The notes beneath the pieces were generated by a model that saw nothing but the letters and a program-made list of their open reading frames with translations, did no database searches and was not told where the DNA came from. Positions 32,789-44,604 of a stretch of 64,000 nt of DNA are shown piece by piece. Position numbers and translations under genes: made by a program. Each line of letters begins with the position of its first letter. Position 1 is the first letter of the stretch. Source of the DNA: Rhinopithecus roxellana (Eukaryota; Chordata; Mammalia; Primates; Cercopithecidae); the NCBI RefSeq assembly GCF_007565055.1, contig NC_044555.1, positions 36,836,611 through 36,900,610 on the forward strand, given 5' to 3'.

Positions 32789-33053
32789 CTCATGCCTGTA
32801 ATCCCAGCACTTTGTGAGGCCAAGGCGGGCAGATCACGAGGTCAGGAGATAGAGACCATCCTGGCTAACACAGCGAAACCCCGTCTCTATTGAAAATGCA
32901 AAAACTTAGCCGGGCGTGGTGGCGGGTACCTGTAGTCCCAGGTACTTGGGAGGCTGAGGCAGGAGAATGGCGTGAACCCGGGAGGCGGAGCTTACAGTGA
33001 GCTGAGATCGCGCCACTGCACTCCAGCCTGGATGACAGAGCGAGACTCCGTCT

Positions 33054-33110
<57 letters not shown>
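32789..33110 (+). mobile_element. AluY, 5'-truncated, with 56-nt pure poly(A)
   Basis: It starts within the first 20 nt of Alu. AluY-type GATCACGAGGTCAGGAGAT and AGAATGGCGTGAACCCGG are seen. The tail is 56 uninterrupted A (33055-33110). AGCTTTCT at the left and AGCATTCT at the right may be the target-site duplication. Confidence 0.9.
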
Positions 33111-33111
<1 letters not shown>

Positions 33112-33313
33112 AGCATTCTGCCACTCACTGCCAGATTCGGATTCAGCAAGTCTAAGGGGAGGGATAGGTGTAAAGTTGCATTTCTAATAAGCATCTCAAA
33201 TAATTCCTATCTAGTTTGTCCTAGACATACATGTATTTATGAGCTCTTGATAATGGGTATAAAATTATTTTCAAAAAATAACATGTAAATTTTAAACTAG
33301 CAAAATTAAACTT

Positions 33314-33633
33314 GTATTTATTTATTTATGTATGTATTTATTTTGAGATGGGGTTTCACTCTTGTTGCCCACGCTGGAGTGCAATGGCACGATCTTCGGC
33401 TTACCGCAACCTCCACCTCCTGGGTTCAAGCCATTCTCCTGCCTCAGCTTCCCAAATAGCTGGGCTTATAGTCATGTGCCACCACATCTGGCTAATTTTG
33501 TATTTTTTTTTTTTGTAGAGACGGGGTTTCTCCATATTGGTCTGGGTGGTCTCAAACTCCCAACCTCAGGTGATCCACCCGCCTGGGCCTCCCAAAGTGC
33601 TGGGATTACAGGCGTGAGCCACCGTGCCTGGCC
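33314..33633 (-). mobile_element. Alu, antisense, with TTTA-rich tail
   Basis: Full Alu. The duplication CAAAATTAAACTT is perfect at 33301-33313 and 33634-33646. Confidence 0.95.
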
Positions 33634-33775
33634 CAAAATTAAACTTTTAAACCTGGATCTATATCATCCATAGCAAACTATCTACATACCAAATTTTTAT
33701 TTTTTACTGTATATATTTAACATGTACCTCATGAGGTTTCAATATACTTATTAAACCTTTAAAGAAAATAGATGG

Positions 33776-34103
33776 GGCTGGGCACAGTGGCTCACGCCTG
33801 TAATCCCAGCACTTTGGGAGGCTGAGAAGGGTGGATCATGAGGTCAGGAGATCGAGACCTTCCTGGCTAACACCGAGAAACCCCATGTCTACTAAAAATA
33901 CAAACAAAAATTTAGCCAGGCGTGGTGGCATGTGACTGTAGTCCCAGCTATTCAGGAGGCGGAGGCAGGAGAATAGCTTGAACCCAGGAGGCAGAGGTTG
34001 CAGTGAGCTGAGATCGTGCCACTGCACTCCAGCCTGGGCGAGAGAACGAGACTCCGTCTCAAAAAAAAAAAAAAAAAAAAAAAAAAGAAAAAAGGACAAA
34101 AGA
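33776..34103 (+). mobile_element. Alu, plus strand
   Basis: Full Alu with A tail. The duplication AGAAAATAGATGG lies at 33763-33775 and 34104-34116. Confidence 0.95.
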
Positions 34104-34116
34104 AGAAAATAGATGG

Positions 34117-35476
34117 ATTGGTATAATTTGGCAAACTATCAAATCATTAAGTAATGGTTTATTTCCATTAATAATCTCATTCACAGACCTTGATTAGCAT
34201 GGTTCACATAGCCATTTTAAATATCGATTTTCTTGTCTGCTGTTTCTTTTGGAAGAAGAATGAGCTTTAATCCCTCTCCACCTCTACTTCAGTGTGTTGA
34301 TTTCTGAAAATACTAATTTATGTCAAGTGAAATTTGGTAAGAGTCAAGCATAAGCTTTACCATGGTAATAAACAGCCTTCAAATCACAGTGCTCGTTTAT
34401 TTCTTGCTTGTGATGTATAGTGGCTATAGATCAGGTTTGGCTCTGCTCCAATCTGCAGCTCTGCTTCGCTCTGCTGCATATGCTTCTAATTTTCAGACCT
34501 TGTTTAAATGAGGAGCCCTTACCTGATATGGGTTGTTCTCATGACAAGGGGAGTGGCAAGAGACAGAGCCAAATGCACCATCACATTTAAAGCCTCTTCT
34601 AGAACATGACATAAATCATGTCTGCACACATCCCATTGACCAAAGCAATTCATATGGCCAGTACTGAATGAGGAAGTGTATTTCACTTACGAGGAGGCAT
34701 TGCAAATTGCATAGCTAGTGTGGGCATGTACAACTCTGTTACACAAGAGGAAATAATAATTTTGAACAATTTGATTATGTAACAGCTGGTGCAATTAACA
34801 CTTCTGATTTCAGCTACAAAGTGTTTCTCTTTAGATGAGTCATCTATTTCTGTAGAAGACACCTCAAACAAAATCTATTCAGATGATAATATAATAAGAT
34901 TTTAAAGTTGAAATGTAAAGTTTTATGGTCAACGGTTACCATTTGGCATATGCATATAAATGATGCCTTGGACTTGGCATGTTGCCATTGGCTTTTTGCC
35001 CTTCTTTTGATTACAAGCTCCATTAGGTTCTTCACTAGGTTCTCTCAGTGCCCAGCGCAATGCCTGACCATGCAGCTGAAGCTCAATAGATGTTTGAGTG
35101 AATAAATGAATACGAAACGTAGCTTGAATTAACAGGATACATAATAAAGAATGTTTCATCATTGCAGTTTGGATGCATTTTTCAAAGATCCCTGAAACTT
35201 TATAGGTTCCTTACTTCCTTTGCTGTTTGTTAATAAGTAGGATTCTTCCTTAAATGCCCAGGGCTTAGTACAATAGATAGAAAGATTTAAGGGACTTGAT
35301 ACTTCATAGCTATCTTTATTCAATTTATCTTAAGGAAAGTAATGTTAAATCTGTTTCGTGTGATAAATTCAGAAGCTTTCGATCAGAAGATTGCTGATCT
35401 TGGTATATAGGGCACCTTTCTAGATATCTGGTAAACAGTAGGTAAACAGTTGTGCTATTATGTTAAAATATTTCTT
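34117..35476. other. Unassigned; L2 3' end at about 34975-35105
   Basis: The L2-like patch has GCTCAATAGATGTTTGAGTG and the GAATAAATGAAT end in sense. The rest shows no gene or repeat I recognise. Confidence 0.5.
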
Positions 35477-35660
35477 ATATTATTAGGCCACAGGCCGGGC
35501 GCGGTGGCTCACGCCTGTAATCCCAGCTCTCAGGGAGGCAGAGGCGGGAGGATAGCTTGAGCCCAGGAGTTCGAGACCTGCCTGGGTAATATAGCGAGAC
35601 CCTGTTCTCCACGCAAAGAAAAAAAAAAAAAAAAAGATTAAAAAATATTATTAGGCCACA
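35477..35660 (+). pseudogene. BC200 RNA (BCYRN1)-like retropseudogene with 16-bp duplication
   Basis: The insert 35493-35644 is a single left Alu monomer. It carries differences typical of BC200 RNA rather than ordinary Alu: CAGCTCTCAGGGAGG, GGATAGCTTGAGCCC, GAGACCTGCCTGGG, AATATAGCGAGACC and CTGTTCTCCA. It ends in a poly(A) stretch and lacks the unique C-rich BC200 3' domain. The target-site duplication ATATTATTAGGCCACA is perfect at 35477-35492 and 35645-35660. BC200 is a neuronal, polymerase III cytoplasmic RNA. Two bases of the GGCTAAGAGG region are missing here. An Alu FLAM monomer is the alternative, but the diagnostic bases favour BC200. Confidence 0.85.
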
Positions 35661-35810
35661 AATGGTCAATACTTTTTTGTCTAGTTTTTTTTTTAATTGC
35701 CTCATCACATCTTCTAGTCTGACAACAAGCTCCCATATGAACTGAAGAACTCAAGCTCTGATATGCTCCAAGTCACATTTCCCCACTGTCCAGAAAACAT
35801 TGTTTTTGTT

Positions 35811-35918
35811 TTTGTTGTGTTTGTTTTTTAGAGTTGGGGTCTCACTCTATTGCCAAGGCTGGAGTGCAGTGACACAGTCACAGTTCACTGTAACCTTGAA
35901 CTCCTGGGTGTAAGGAAT
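35811..35918 (-). mobile_element. Alu monomer fragment (AluJ/FRAM-like)
   Basis: The antisense half Alu (GGCTGGAGTGCAGTGACAC, CACTGTAACCTTGAACTCC) ends abruptly at GGGTGTAAGG. Flanks AACATTGTTTTT and ACCATTGTTTTT are a probable duplication. Confidence 0.75.
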
Positions 35919-35934
35919 AAAAACCATTGTTTTT

Positions 35935-36765
35935 GGATGAAGTTTGTGTATTCTAATGCTCTCTCACCTCAGTGAAAACTCCTTTCACCATCAGATGTCC
36001 TGTAATGGAGACAAGATGGGGAACAAGTGACGGTTTTTATTCCCCCAAAGGCTTAAAGATCACAGTTCTGAGGGACAGACTCTCTGCTTTAACACGTCCT
36101 GGTATTCTGTTCTGCAAAGAAAGAACAATGACAGGTTGATCTTCCATCTAGAGACTCAGAATAAATCTGAATTTATAGTGAACACACAATTTAGATCACT
36201 ATGTGGGAATTTCGATACCCAGTTTACTAGTTTTATAAACACATAGGACTTTGAGGAAAGTTATAAATGATTCCTCACTCTAACATCACTTTCTCTCTTA
36301 TCCCAATTTAGTAATTTCTATATTTAAAAATCCTTGCAGAGTTAGGCACAGCAAGTTTGCATTCAATTTAAAAGCTTGTTAAATATTTGTTTCAAACCAG
36401 ATTTTCTTATAGGTTTACTTAGTTAAGGGGCTCAAGGTTTTGGTTAGAATTTTTACTAATTTCAAATTTAATAACTGATGGGAATCTTTGATTTGCTAAT
36501 AAACTTGCTATGTATCAATTTGTAAGGGATAGTGTCTGAGTAAGAAATACTGTAAAAGAGATGAGATCTTTGTACTTGGAATTATACAATTTTTTTAATG
36601 TTCTTTATATTGCTTTCAGAAGAAACAATGCTGTCATTCTCAGAAGGCCTCTGCTCTTTCCTCCCAAACGAAAAGTCTGCAAGACACATGCTTTTAATCT
36701 CCAATATCAAAAAGTGAACCATAATCAATAATTATGCACCTCTTATATTTATTTACTATCAATAT
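35935..36765. other. Unassigned sequence
   Basis: No gene or repeat family recognised. Confidence 0.6.
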
Positions 36766-37128
36766 TAGTTTGCTAGGACTACCAGAACAAAACACCAGTG
36801 ACTGGGTGGCTTAAACAACAGAGGTTTATTTTCTCACACTTCTGAAGGAAGTCCAAGTTCAAGGTGCTGGCAGAGGGTTGCAGATGGCTGCCTTCTTGCT
36901 TTCTCTACCAATTGTTGTCCCTCTGTGCGTGGGTTCCCCGATGTCTCTTTCTCTTCTTATAAGAACACCAGTTATATTGGGTTAGGGACCCTTTCTACTG
37001 GCCTCATTTTTAACCTAATCATTCCTTTAATGAACTTATTTACAGATATAGTCACATTCTAACATACTGGGGGTTAGGGCTTCAATGTATGATTTTGGGT
37101 GGAGCACAACTCAGCCCAAAATACTACC
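36766..37128 (-). mobile_element. MLT1-family LTR, minus strand
   Basis: TTAGTTTGCTAGGACTACCA, ACTGGGTGGCTTAAACAAC, TCTTATAAGAACACCAG and TGGGGGTTAGGGCTTCAA are all antisense MLT1 blocks. Solo LTR. Confidence 0.85.
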
Positions 37129-37655
37129 AAAGGATATAAGGAAGGCATGTAATATTTTATTTTTCCTCACAACATTCTAGTGATGTAAGTAGGACTGATT
37201 ACATGATTTCACATGTAAAATCTGTGCTGTCTATTTGTACTTCAAAGATTCCAGATGCTGATCTTACATGTTTTAAGAAGAATTATTTTTAATAATACAA
37301 AAGGGATCATTGTAAGTTGTTGCAAAGTACGGTATAAAGAGTTGCTATTACCTCCTATGCAGAAATATTGTGTTACATTGTTTTGCCTGCATGCTTTCTA
37401 TTCTTTTCTATTAGTACACCCACTTTTTAAATGTAAAATTAGGATCTCCTTTATAGCTTACAATATATTACAAATGTTTTTCTGACATTAAATATTTTTA
37501 AAAAACAAAGAATATATTTTTATTTGCACAAGATTATATTGAATAGGTGTTTAATTCTATAAATTTCATTTCAAGAAATAAAATTACGATGTCATTGATT
37601 TTTTAGTTTTTATTTATTGTTTATTTAATCACTAGAATGAATACTTTTTTCTTTT
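37129..37655. other. Unassigned AT-rich sequence
   Basis: A weak MIR-like patch may lie at 37165-37225 (CCTCACAACATTCTAGTGAT). Otherwise nothing. Confidence 0.5.
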
Positions 37656-37659
37656 TCTT

Positions 37660-39355
37660 ATCTTAATTTTTTTGGTACGAATACATAATATGACATCTAC
37701 CTCTTAAATGTTTAAGTTCACAAGGTAGTATTATTAACTATAGGTACAATGTTGTACAGTAGATCTCTAGAACTTATCCATCTTGCATAACTAAAATATT
37801 AAACCAATTGATCAGCAACTCTCTCTTTGCTTCCCTTCCAGCCTCTAGCAACTATCATTCTACTCTCTTTTTCTATGAATTTGTCTACTCTAGATACCTA
37901 ATATAGGTGAAATTGTGCAGTATTTGTCCTTCTATGACTGGTTTATTTCACCTGGCATAATGTCCTCCAGGTTAATCCATGCTGTAGCATATGGTAGAAT
38001 TTCTGTTTGTTTTTTTAAGGCTGAGTAATATTCCATTGTTTGTATATACCAGGTTTTGTTTTTGTTTTTGTTTTTTGTTTTTAATCCATTCATTTGTTAA
38101 TAGACACTTTGGTTGTTTCCATATCTTCGCTATTATGCATAGTGCTGCAATGAGCATGAGAGTTTATTTCTCTCTTCAAGCTCCTGATTTTAATTCTTCA
38201 GTATATATATGCAAAAGTGATTGCTGGGTCATATGGTAGTTCTATTTTTAATTTTTTGAGAGAACCTACATAGTGTTTCCATAGTGGTTGCACCATTTTT
38301 CATTCCCGCCAGTAGTGTAAAAGAGTTCTAAGTTCTCCACATCCTTGACAATAATTGTTATCTTTTCTAATAATGATAAGCATGAGGTGATATTTCATTG
38401 TGGTTTGAATTTGCAATTCCTGGATGATTAGTGAAATTGAGCATGTTTTTATATACTTGTTTGTCATTTGTATGTCTTCTTTGTCAAAGTCCTTTACCCA
38501 TTTTTCTAATTGAATTATTATTATTTTTTTTTTACCCTTGAGTTGTAGTGGTTTATTACATATTGTGGATATTAACCCTTTATCAGATGTAGGGTTTGCA
38601 AATATTTTCTCTCATTTTTTAGGTTGCCATTTCAATCTGTTGTTTCTTTTGCGGTGCTGAAACTTTTTAGTTTGATATAATCCAAATTATCTAATTTTGC
38701 TTTTGTTGATTGTGCTTTTTGTGTCATATGCAAGAAAACATTGTTAAGCCCAATGTTATAATAGTTTTCACTGATGTTTTTGGCTAGGAGTTACATAGTT
38801 CCAGGTCTTGTTTAAGTCTTTAATCTATTTTGAGTTGAGTTTTATGTATGATATAAGATAGGGGTCAGATTTAATTTTCTCTTTTTTTGCCATGTGAATA
38901 TTCAGCTTTCCCAACATTTGTTGAAGAGAATATGCTTTCTATCTTGTATATTCTTGATTATTGGAACTCTCATTGAATATCAGTTGACCATACATATGAG
39001 AGTTTAATTCTAGATTCTCTATTCTGTTCCATTGGTCTATACATCTGTTTCTGGGTTAGTACCTTACTATTTTAATAACAATAGCGTTGTAATATTTTGA
39101 GATGAGAACATGTGATGCCTCCAGCTTTGTTCGTCTTTCTCAAGATTGCTTTGGCTATTTGGAGTTTTTTTCTATTTCTGTAAAAAGCAACATTGGAATC
39201 TTGAAGCTGGTCCAGGATACTGCAACTTATTAACTGAAATCTGAATCTCTTGTAAAGCTGTTTTTGTTACTTATATCATTGTTAAATCTGCATTTCTGTG
39301 GGAGAATGAGGGCTGGGATTTCTTATTCTTCCATCTTGCTGATATCACCTGAGCT
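37660..39355 (-). mobile_element. L1M element, ORF2 3' part joined to an L1 5' end
   Basis: 37660-39200 reads as antisense 3'UTR and ORF2 C-terminal half of an old L1 (CTGAGTAATATTCCATTGTT, GAGCATGTTTTTATATACTT). At about 39205 it changes to sequence like an L1 5' terminus ending in CCATCTTGCTGATATCACC. Both real ends are present but the middle ~4 kb is absent. Confidence 0.75.
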
Positions 39356-39359
39356 GAGT

Positions 39360-39600
39360 CCTTTTCACATATTTATTGGCTCTTTCTATTTTTTTCTGTC
39401 AATTGTTTGTCAATGTTCTTAACTCAGTGTTATATCTGAGTAATCGTAGTTTTCTTATTGAATTTTAAGAGCTCTTTGTAAAGTAGCAGATATTAACACA
39501 TTGTCTATAATACATGTTGTACATATTTTTCCAGTTGGTTCTATGACTTGTAATCTTATTATGGAAGAAATGTATCAATATTTTTCTTTGCAAAGGCTTT
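39360..39600 (-). mobile_element. Second L1M ORF2 fragment
   Basis: The blocks CACATATTTATTGGCTCTTT and AGAGCTCTTTGTAAAGTAGC are the antisense ORF2 C-terminal region of another, older L1, abutting the previous one. Confidence 0.65.
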
Positions 39601-39951
39601 AGTTGGGTGCTTCGGCCAAGGAGAATGGGGGAAAAGGCTCAAATCCAACTCCCTTAACAACAAAATTCGGGGTTCATATTACAGGGAAAACAGAAATTAG
39701 GGAAGGGTAAGGAAGCAATCATGATGGATGAAGGGTCTGGCATTTCACTATCCAGATGTGGTGATCTAAGGAGTTTCAGCTCCTTGCCTGAGGATCAGAT
39801 TCCTGAGGAAGGAACTCACATGACACAAATGTAAGTTTCAAGTTTTAAGACCAGGGAGGGTGAATTTCTATGTTTATTCAAAAAAAGTAAATATTAGTTC
39901 TATGAAACAATTGGACCTCTTTCACTGGCATTGAGTTATATTTAAAAATTT
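39601..39951. other. Unassigned, possibly LTR-derived
   Basis: The style (AATGGGGGAAAAGGCTC, TCAGCTCCTTGCCTGAGGAT) suggests an ERV remnant, but I cannot place it. Confidence 0.35.
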
Positions 39952-39960
39952 AATTAAAAT

Positions 39961-40222
39961 ATTGGGAGGCTGAGGCAGGTGGATCACGAGGTCAGGAGAT
40001 CAAGACCATCCTGGCTAACCCAGTGAAACCCTGTCTCTACTAAAAATACAAAAAAATTAGCTGGACGTGGTGGTGGCCACCTGTAGTCCCAGATGCTCAG
40101 GAGGCTGAGGCAGAAGAATGGCGTGAACCTGGGAGCTGGAGCTTGCGGTGAGTCGAGAACGCGCCACTGCACTCCAGCCTGGGTGACAGAGCAAGACTCC
40201 GTCTCAAAAAAAAAAAGAAAAA
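39961..40222 (+). mobile_element. AluY, 5'-truncated
   Basis: It starts at ATTGGGAGGCTGAGG, about 45 nt into Alu. The duplication AATTAAAAT lies at 39952-39960 and 40223-40231. Confidence 0.9.
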
Positions 40223-40231
40223 AATTAAAAT

Positions 40232-40859
40232 AATACATTACCATATTATGTCTATAGCTAATATATGAAGTTGGCAAGAGTTCTTCACTAGTATTCTTGA
40301 TTCCTGGTCCTTTAAAATGCCCTCCATTTCACTGACAATAAATAAAAACAAGAGGTGTCTTTCCACTGGGATAGCATCACCTCTGAAGTGTTTCCTCCTG
40401 ACATTTACCATCTGCCTGTTCAGTTTCATGGATTATCTACTTCTTACTCTTCTGAGATGGGTAGTTTATTCAAGACCTTCCCTTACTTACTCTGCCACCC
40501 AGAGATCAGGTGTAGAATACTCAAATATGTTTTTTAATTTTTTTCTAAATAAAAAGGATGTCTTAACTTCTTTATCTCAAGGTTGCCATCTTTCTTCTCT
40601 CCTCAAGATGCAATACCTGCCATACTACATTGCTAAAGTTTTTGTTGGAAAGTCACATCTAACTACTTTTGAAGCCTTCAACTTTTCGAGAATCTGTTGA
40701 CTCTTTTTTCTATCTCATATTACGTTACCTACATTGTGTAATGTCACTGGGTCATTGTAATTTATTGACATGTAGCACCCAATTAAAGAATTGGAGAAAA
40801 AAAAAAAAGCATAGCTGTATGAAGACACTAATGGACACTTGATTGGAGTCTTTTTCTGT
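40232..40859. other. Unassigned sequence
   Basis: The open frame of 127 codons at 40317-40700 matches nothing I know and has no supporting signals. Confidence 0.5.
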
Positions 40860-41735
40860 AATAGTACTCTTTTGAGGTATAATTTACACAAAGTAAAATG
40901 TATAGTTCTTAAATGCACAGGTCAATGAATATCAACAAACATAAATATGTGTTAAATTAAGTTTAGCCTGAAACTGCCTCCTTACGTATTTTAAGATCAG
41001 CCTAAAGGAATTTCCATATATAGTGAATTAACTCACTGGATTTGTAAACAGGGTGCAACCTATTCTTGTGCCAATCACCAAGTTTTGGCCAATGAAAAGC
41101 AGCCACATGTTCAAATTCTATTCAAATAAGGCAAACACTGAGCTGTAACCAGTACAGATGTGTCTATACCTCATTTTCATTTTATATACATTACTTTCCT
41201 TTTTCTGTTCATAAATCTTCTTCCACCATGAAACAGAGATGGAGTCTCTGAATTGATTCTGCTTTGAAGGCTACCCAATTTGTGAATTGTTATTTACTCA
41301 ATTAAATTATGTTAAATGTAACTTGTATAAAGTTTTGCTTTTAACACACCCATGCAACCATTAACCAGATTGAGATGAAGAACATCTCTATTAATCACAG
41401 AAAGTTTCTCTAAATCCCTTCTCAGCTAATCCCTCCCTCCCAAAGGCAACCATTATTCTAATTTCAACCACTATTAGATTAGTTTTACCTGTTTTTCAAT
41501 TTCATATAAATACATGTATAAATAAATGCGCATGATACGTACTTTCTGGTGTGTGGCTTATTTTGCAAAACATAATGTCTACAAGTGTTTCCATGTTACT
41601 TTGTGTTGTTCATTTATACTTATTGCTGACTAGTAATTCATTAGATAAATATACCACTGCTTTTGTCCATTATTCTATATATCTATATTTGAGTAATTTT
41701 GTTTCTTGCTGTTACAAATAGAGTTGTTATTAAAA
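40860..41735 (-). mobile_element. L1M 3' region, interrupted by a solo LTR
   Basis: GAGGTATAATTTACACAAAG at 40875 and the CACCCATGCAACCATTAACC block at 41349 are adjacent in L1M 3'UTR. The intervening 401 bp are an LTR. The ORF2 end follows to about 41735. Confidence 0.7.
40948..41348 (+). mobile_element. Solo LTR (ERV1-type, subfamily not assigned)
   Basis: 401 bp with perfect 8-bp inverted ends TGTGTTAA and TTAACACA. A TATA-like TTTATATAC lies at about 41191 and ATTAAA near the end (41301). L1M resumes exactly at both sides. A target-site duplication is not obvious. Confidence 0.75.
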
Positions 41736-41849
41736 TTCTTTTTATTTAAAACTTTATTTTTAGAGCTGTTTTAGAATCACAACAAAATTGAGGAGAAGGT
41801 ACAGAAATTGCCATATATGCTCTGCCCCTACATATGAATAGCCTCCACC

Positions 41850-41907
41850 ATTATCCCATTATCACCATCCCCCCCAAGATTATCCCATTATCACCATCCC
41901 CCCCAAG
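41850..41907. repeat. Perfect 29-bp tandem duplication
   Basis: Two identical copies (41850-41878 and 41879-41907) of a unit starting ATTATCCCATTATCACC and ending in seven C then AAG. Confidence 0.95.
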
Positions 41908-41949
41908 AGAGGTAGATTTGTTACAATCAATTAATCCACATTGACACAC

Positions 41950-44604
41950 TGATACAGTTTGCATTTGTGTCCCTGCCCAAATCTCATATTGAATTGCAGG
42001 AGGGGCCTGCAGGGAGGTAATTAGATCATGGGGACAGATACCCTCCTTGCTGTTCTTGTGATAGTGAGGAAGTTCTCGTGAGAGCTGATGATTTAAAAGT
42101 GTGTTGCATTTCCACGTTCATTTTCTGTCTCTCCTGCAATCATGTGAAAATGTGCCTACATTCTCTTTGCCTTCCTTCATGATCATAAGTTTCCTGAGGC
42201 CTCCCCAGCTATACTCCTGCACCTCTTTTCTTCATAAATCACCTAGTATCAGGTAGTTCATTATAGCAGTGTGAGAACAGACTAATGCAGAAAATTGGTA
42301 CTAGAAGGGTGGGACACTGCTACAAAGATACCTGACAATGGGGAAGTGACTTTAGAACTGGGAAATGGGCAGAGGTTGGAACAGCTTGCAGAGCTCAGGA
42401 GAAGACAGGAAGATGTGGGAAAGTTTGGAACTTCCTAGAAACTCGTTGAGTGGTTTTGACTAAAATTCTGATAGTGATATGGAAAATGAAGTCCAAGCTG
42501 AGGTGGTCTCAGATAGAGATGAGGAACTTATTGGGAACTGGAGTAAAGGTCACTCTTGATATATCCTTTAGCAGAGACTGGCAGCATTGTGCCCCTGCTC
42601 TAGAGATCTGTGGAACTTTGAACTTGAGCAGGATGATTTAGGGTATCTGGTGGAAGAAATTTCTAAGCAGTAAAGCATTCAAGATGTGACCTTGCTGTTT
42701 CTAAAAGTGTATGTTCGGCCGGGCACGGTGGCTCAAGCCTGTAATCCCAGCACTTTGGGAGGCCGAGGTGGGTGGATCACGAGGTCAGGAGATCAAGACC
42801 ATCCTGGCTAACATGGTGAAACCCCGTCTCTACTAAAAATACAAAAAACTAGCCGGGTGTGGTTGCGGGGCGCCTGTAGTCCCAGCTACACGGAGGCTGA
42901 GGCAGGAGAATGGCGTGAACCCGGGAGGCGGAGCTTGCAGTGAGCCGAGATCGCACCACTGCACTCCAGCCTGGGTGACACAGCGAGACTCCGTCTCAAA
43001 AAAAATAAAAAGATAAATAAAAAAAAAAAATAAAAGTGTATGTTCATATGTGTGAATAAATAGATTATCTCAAACTTGAACTTACATTTAAAATAAAAAA
43101 AAGTAGAACATAAAAGATTGGAAAATTTGCAGCCTGATCATGTGGCAGAAAAGGAAAACTTATTTTCTGGACAGAAATGCAAGCTTGCTGCAGCAATTTG
43201 TATAAAGAGGAGGTGAAGGTTAATAGCCAAGGCAATGGGGAAAATGCCTCCAAGGCATTTCAGGGATCTTCACGGCAGCCTCTATCATCATAGGTGTGGA
43301 GGCCTAGGAGAAAAAAAACTGATTTGTGGGCCAGGCCCAGGGTCCAGCTGCTCTGTGCAGCCTTGGGACATGGTCCCCTACTTCCCAGCCACTCCAGCCC
43401 TAGCCTTGGCTAAAAGGAGCCAAATAACAGCTTAGTGCATGACTTCATATCATGCAGGCCCCAAGCCTTGGTGGTTTTCACCTGGTGCTGGACCTTCAGG
43501 TGCACAGAAGGCATGAGTTGAAGTTAGAGAACCTCTGCCTAGATTTCACAGGATGTAGGGAAGTACCTGGATGTCCAGGAAGAAGTCTGCTGCAGAGGCA
43601 GAGCCCTCATGGAGAACCTCTACTAGGGCAGTAAAGAGGGAAAATGTGGGGTTGGTGTCCCCACACAAGTTCCCACTGGGGCACTGCCTAGTGGAGCCGT
43701 GAGACGAAAACAACCATCCTCCAGATCCCAGAAAGGTAGCTCCACTGTCAGCTTGCACCAGGCACCTGGAAAAGACTAAGGAATTCAACACCAGCCCATG
43801 AAGGCAGACATGGGACTGTTCTCTGCAGAGCCACAGGGGCAGAGCTGCCCAAGGCCTTAGGAGCTCATCTCTTGCATCAGCATTCCTTGGATGTGAGACA
43901 TAGAGTCAAAGGAAATTATTTTGGAGCTTTAAGATTTAATGCCTGCCTTGCTGGGTTTTGGATTTGTACAGGGCCAGTAGCCCCTTTGTTTGGCTAAGTT
44001 TTCCCATTTGGAATAAAATAATTTACCCAATGCCTGTACCCCCATTGTGTCTTAGATGTAACTAACTTGTTTCTGATTTTACAGTCTCATAGGGAGAAGG
44101 GACTTACCTTGTCTCAGATGAGACTTTGGACGTGGACTTTTGAGTTAATGGTGAAATGAGTTAAGACTGGAGGACTGTTGAGAAGGGTTAATTCTATTTT
44201 GCAAAGTGAGAAAGACATGAGGTTTGGGAGGCACCAGGGGTGGAATGATATGGTTTAAATTTGTATACCCACCCAAATCTCATGTCACATTGGAGAAAGG
44301 GCCTGATGGGAGGTGACTGGATCATGGGGGTAAATTTCCTCATTGCTATGCTTGTGATAGTGAGCTCTCATGAGATCTGATGGTTTAAAAGTGTGTGGCA
44401 CTTCCCCCTTTACTCTCTCCTGTTGCCATGTGAAGAAGGTGCTTGCTTCCCCTTCACCTTCTGCCATGATTATAAGTTTCCTAAGGCCTCTAAGTCATGT
44501 TTTCTGTTAAACCTGCAGAACTGTGAGTCAATGAAACCTATTTTCTTCATAAATTACCCAGTCTCAGGTAGTTCTTTATAGCTATGTGAGACCACCCTAA
44601 TATA
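41950..44604 (+). mobile_element. THE1/MST MaLR element with both LTRs
   Basis: The 5' LTR (41950-42289) starts TGATACAGTTTGCATTTGTG. The 3' LTR (44246-44604) starts TGATATGGTTTAAATTTG after a purine-rich GGGGTGGAA. The internal region 42290-44245 is non-coding in all frames and holds an AluY. Flanks CACAC (41945-41949) and CATAC (44605-44609) are a probable 5-bp duplication with one change. Such a complete two-LTR form is less common than solo MaLR LTRs. Confidence 0.9.
42717..43030 (+). mobile_element. AluY in MaLR internal region
   Basis: Complete AluY with a mixed A/AAAT tail. The 15-bp duplication TAAAAGTGTATGTTC is perfect at 42702-42716 and 43031-43045. Confidence 0.97.

Noticed and set aside
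39190..39355. Second spliced L1 copy
   Set aside because: No AG acceptor visible at the ORF2 side, so splicing is not supported from the sequence alone; kept as a structural oddity.
40317..40700. 127-codon open frame on the plus strand as a gene
   Set aside because: No domain, no start context, no promoter or splice evidence; length is within chance for a window this size.
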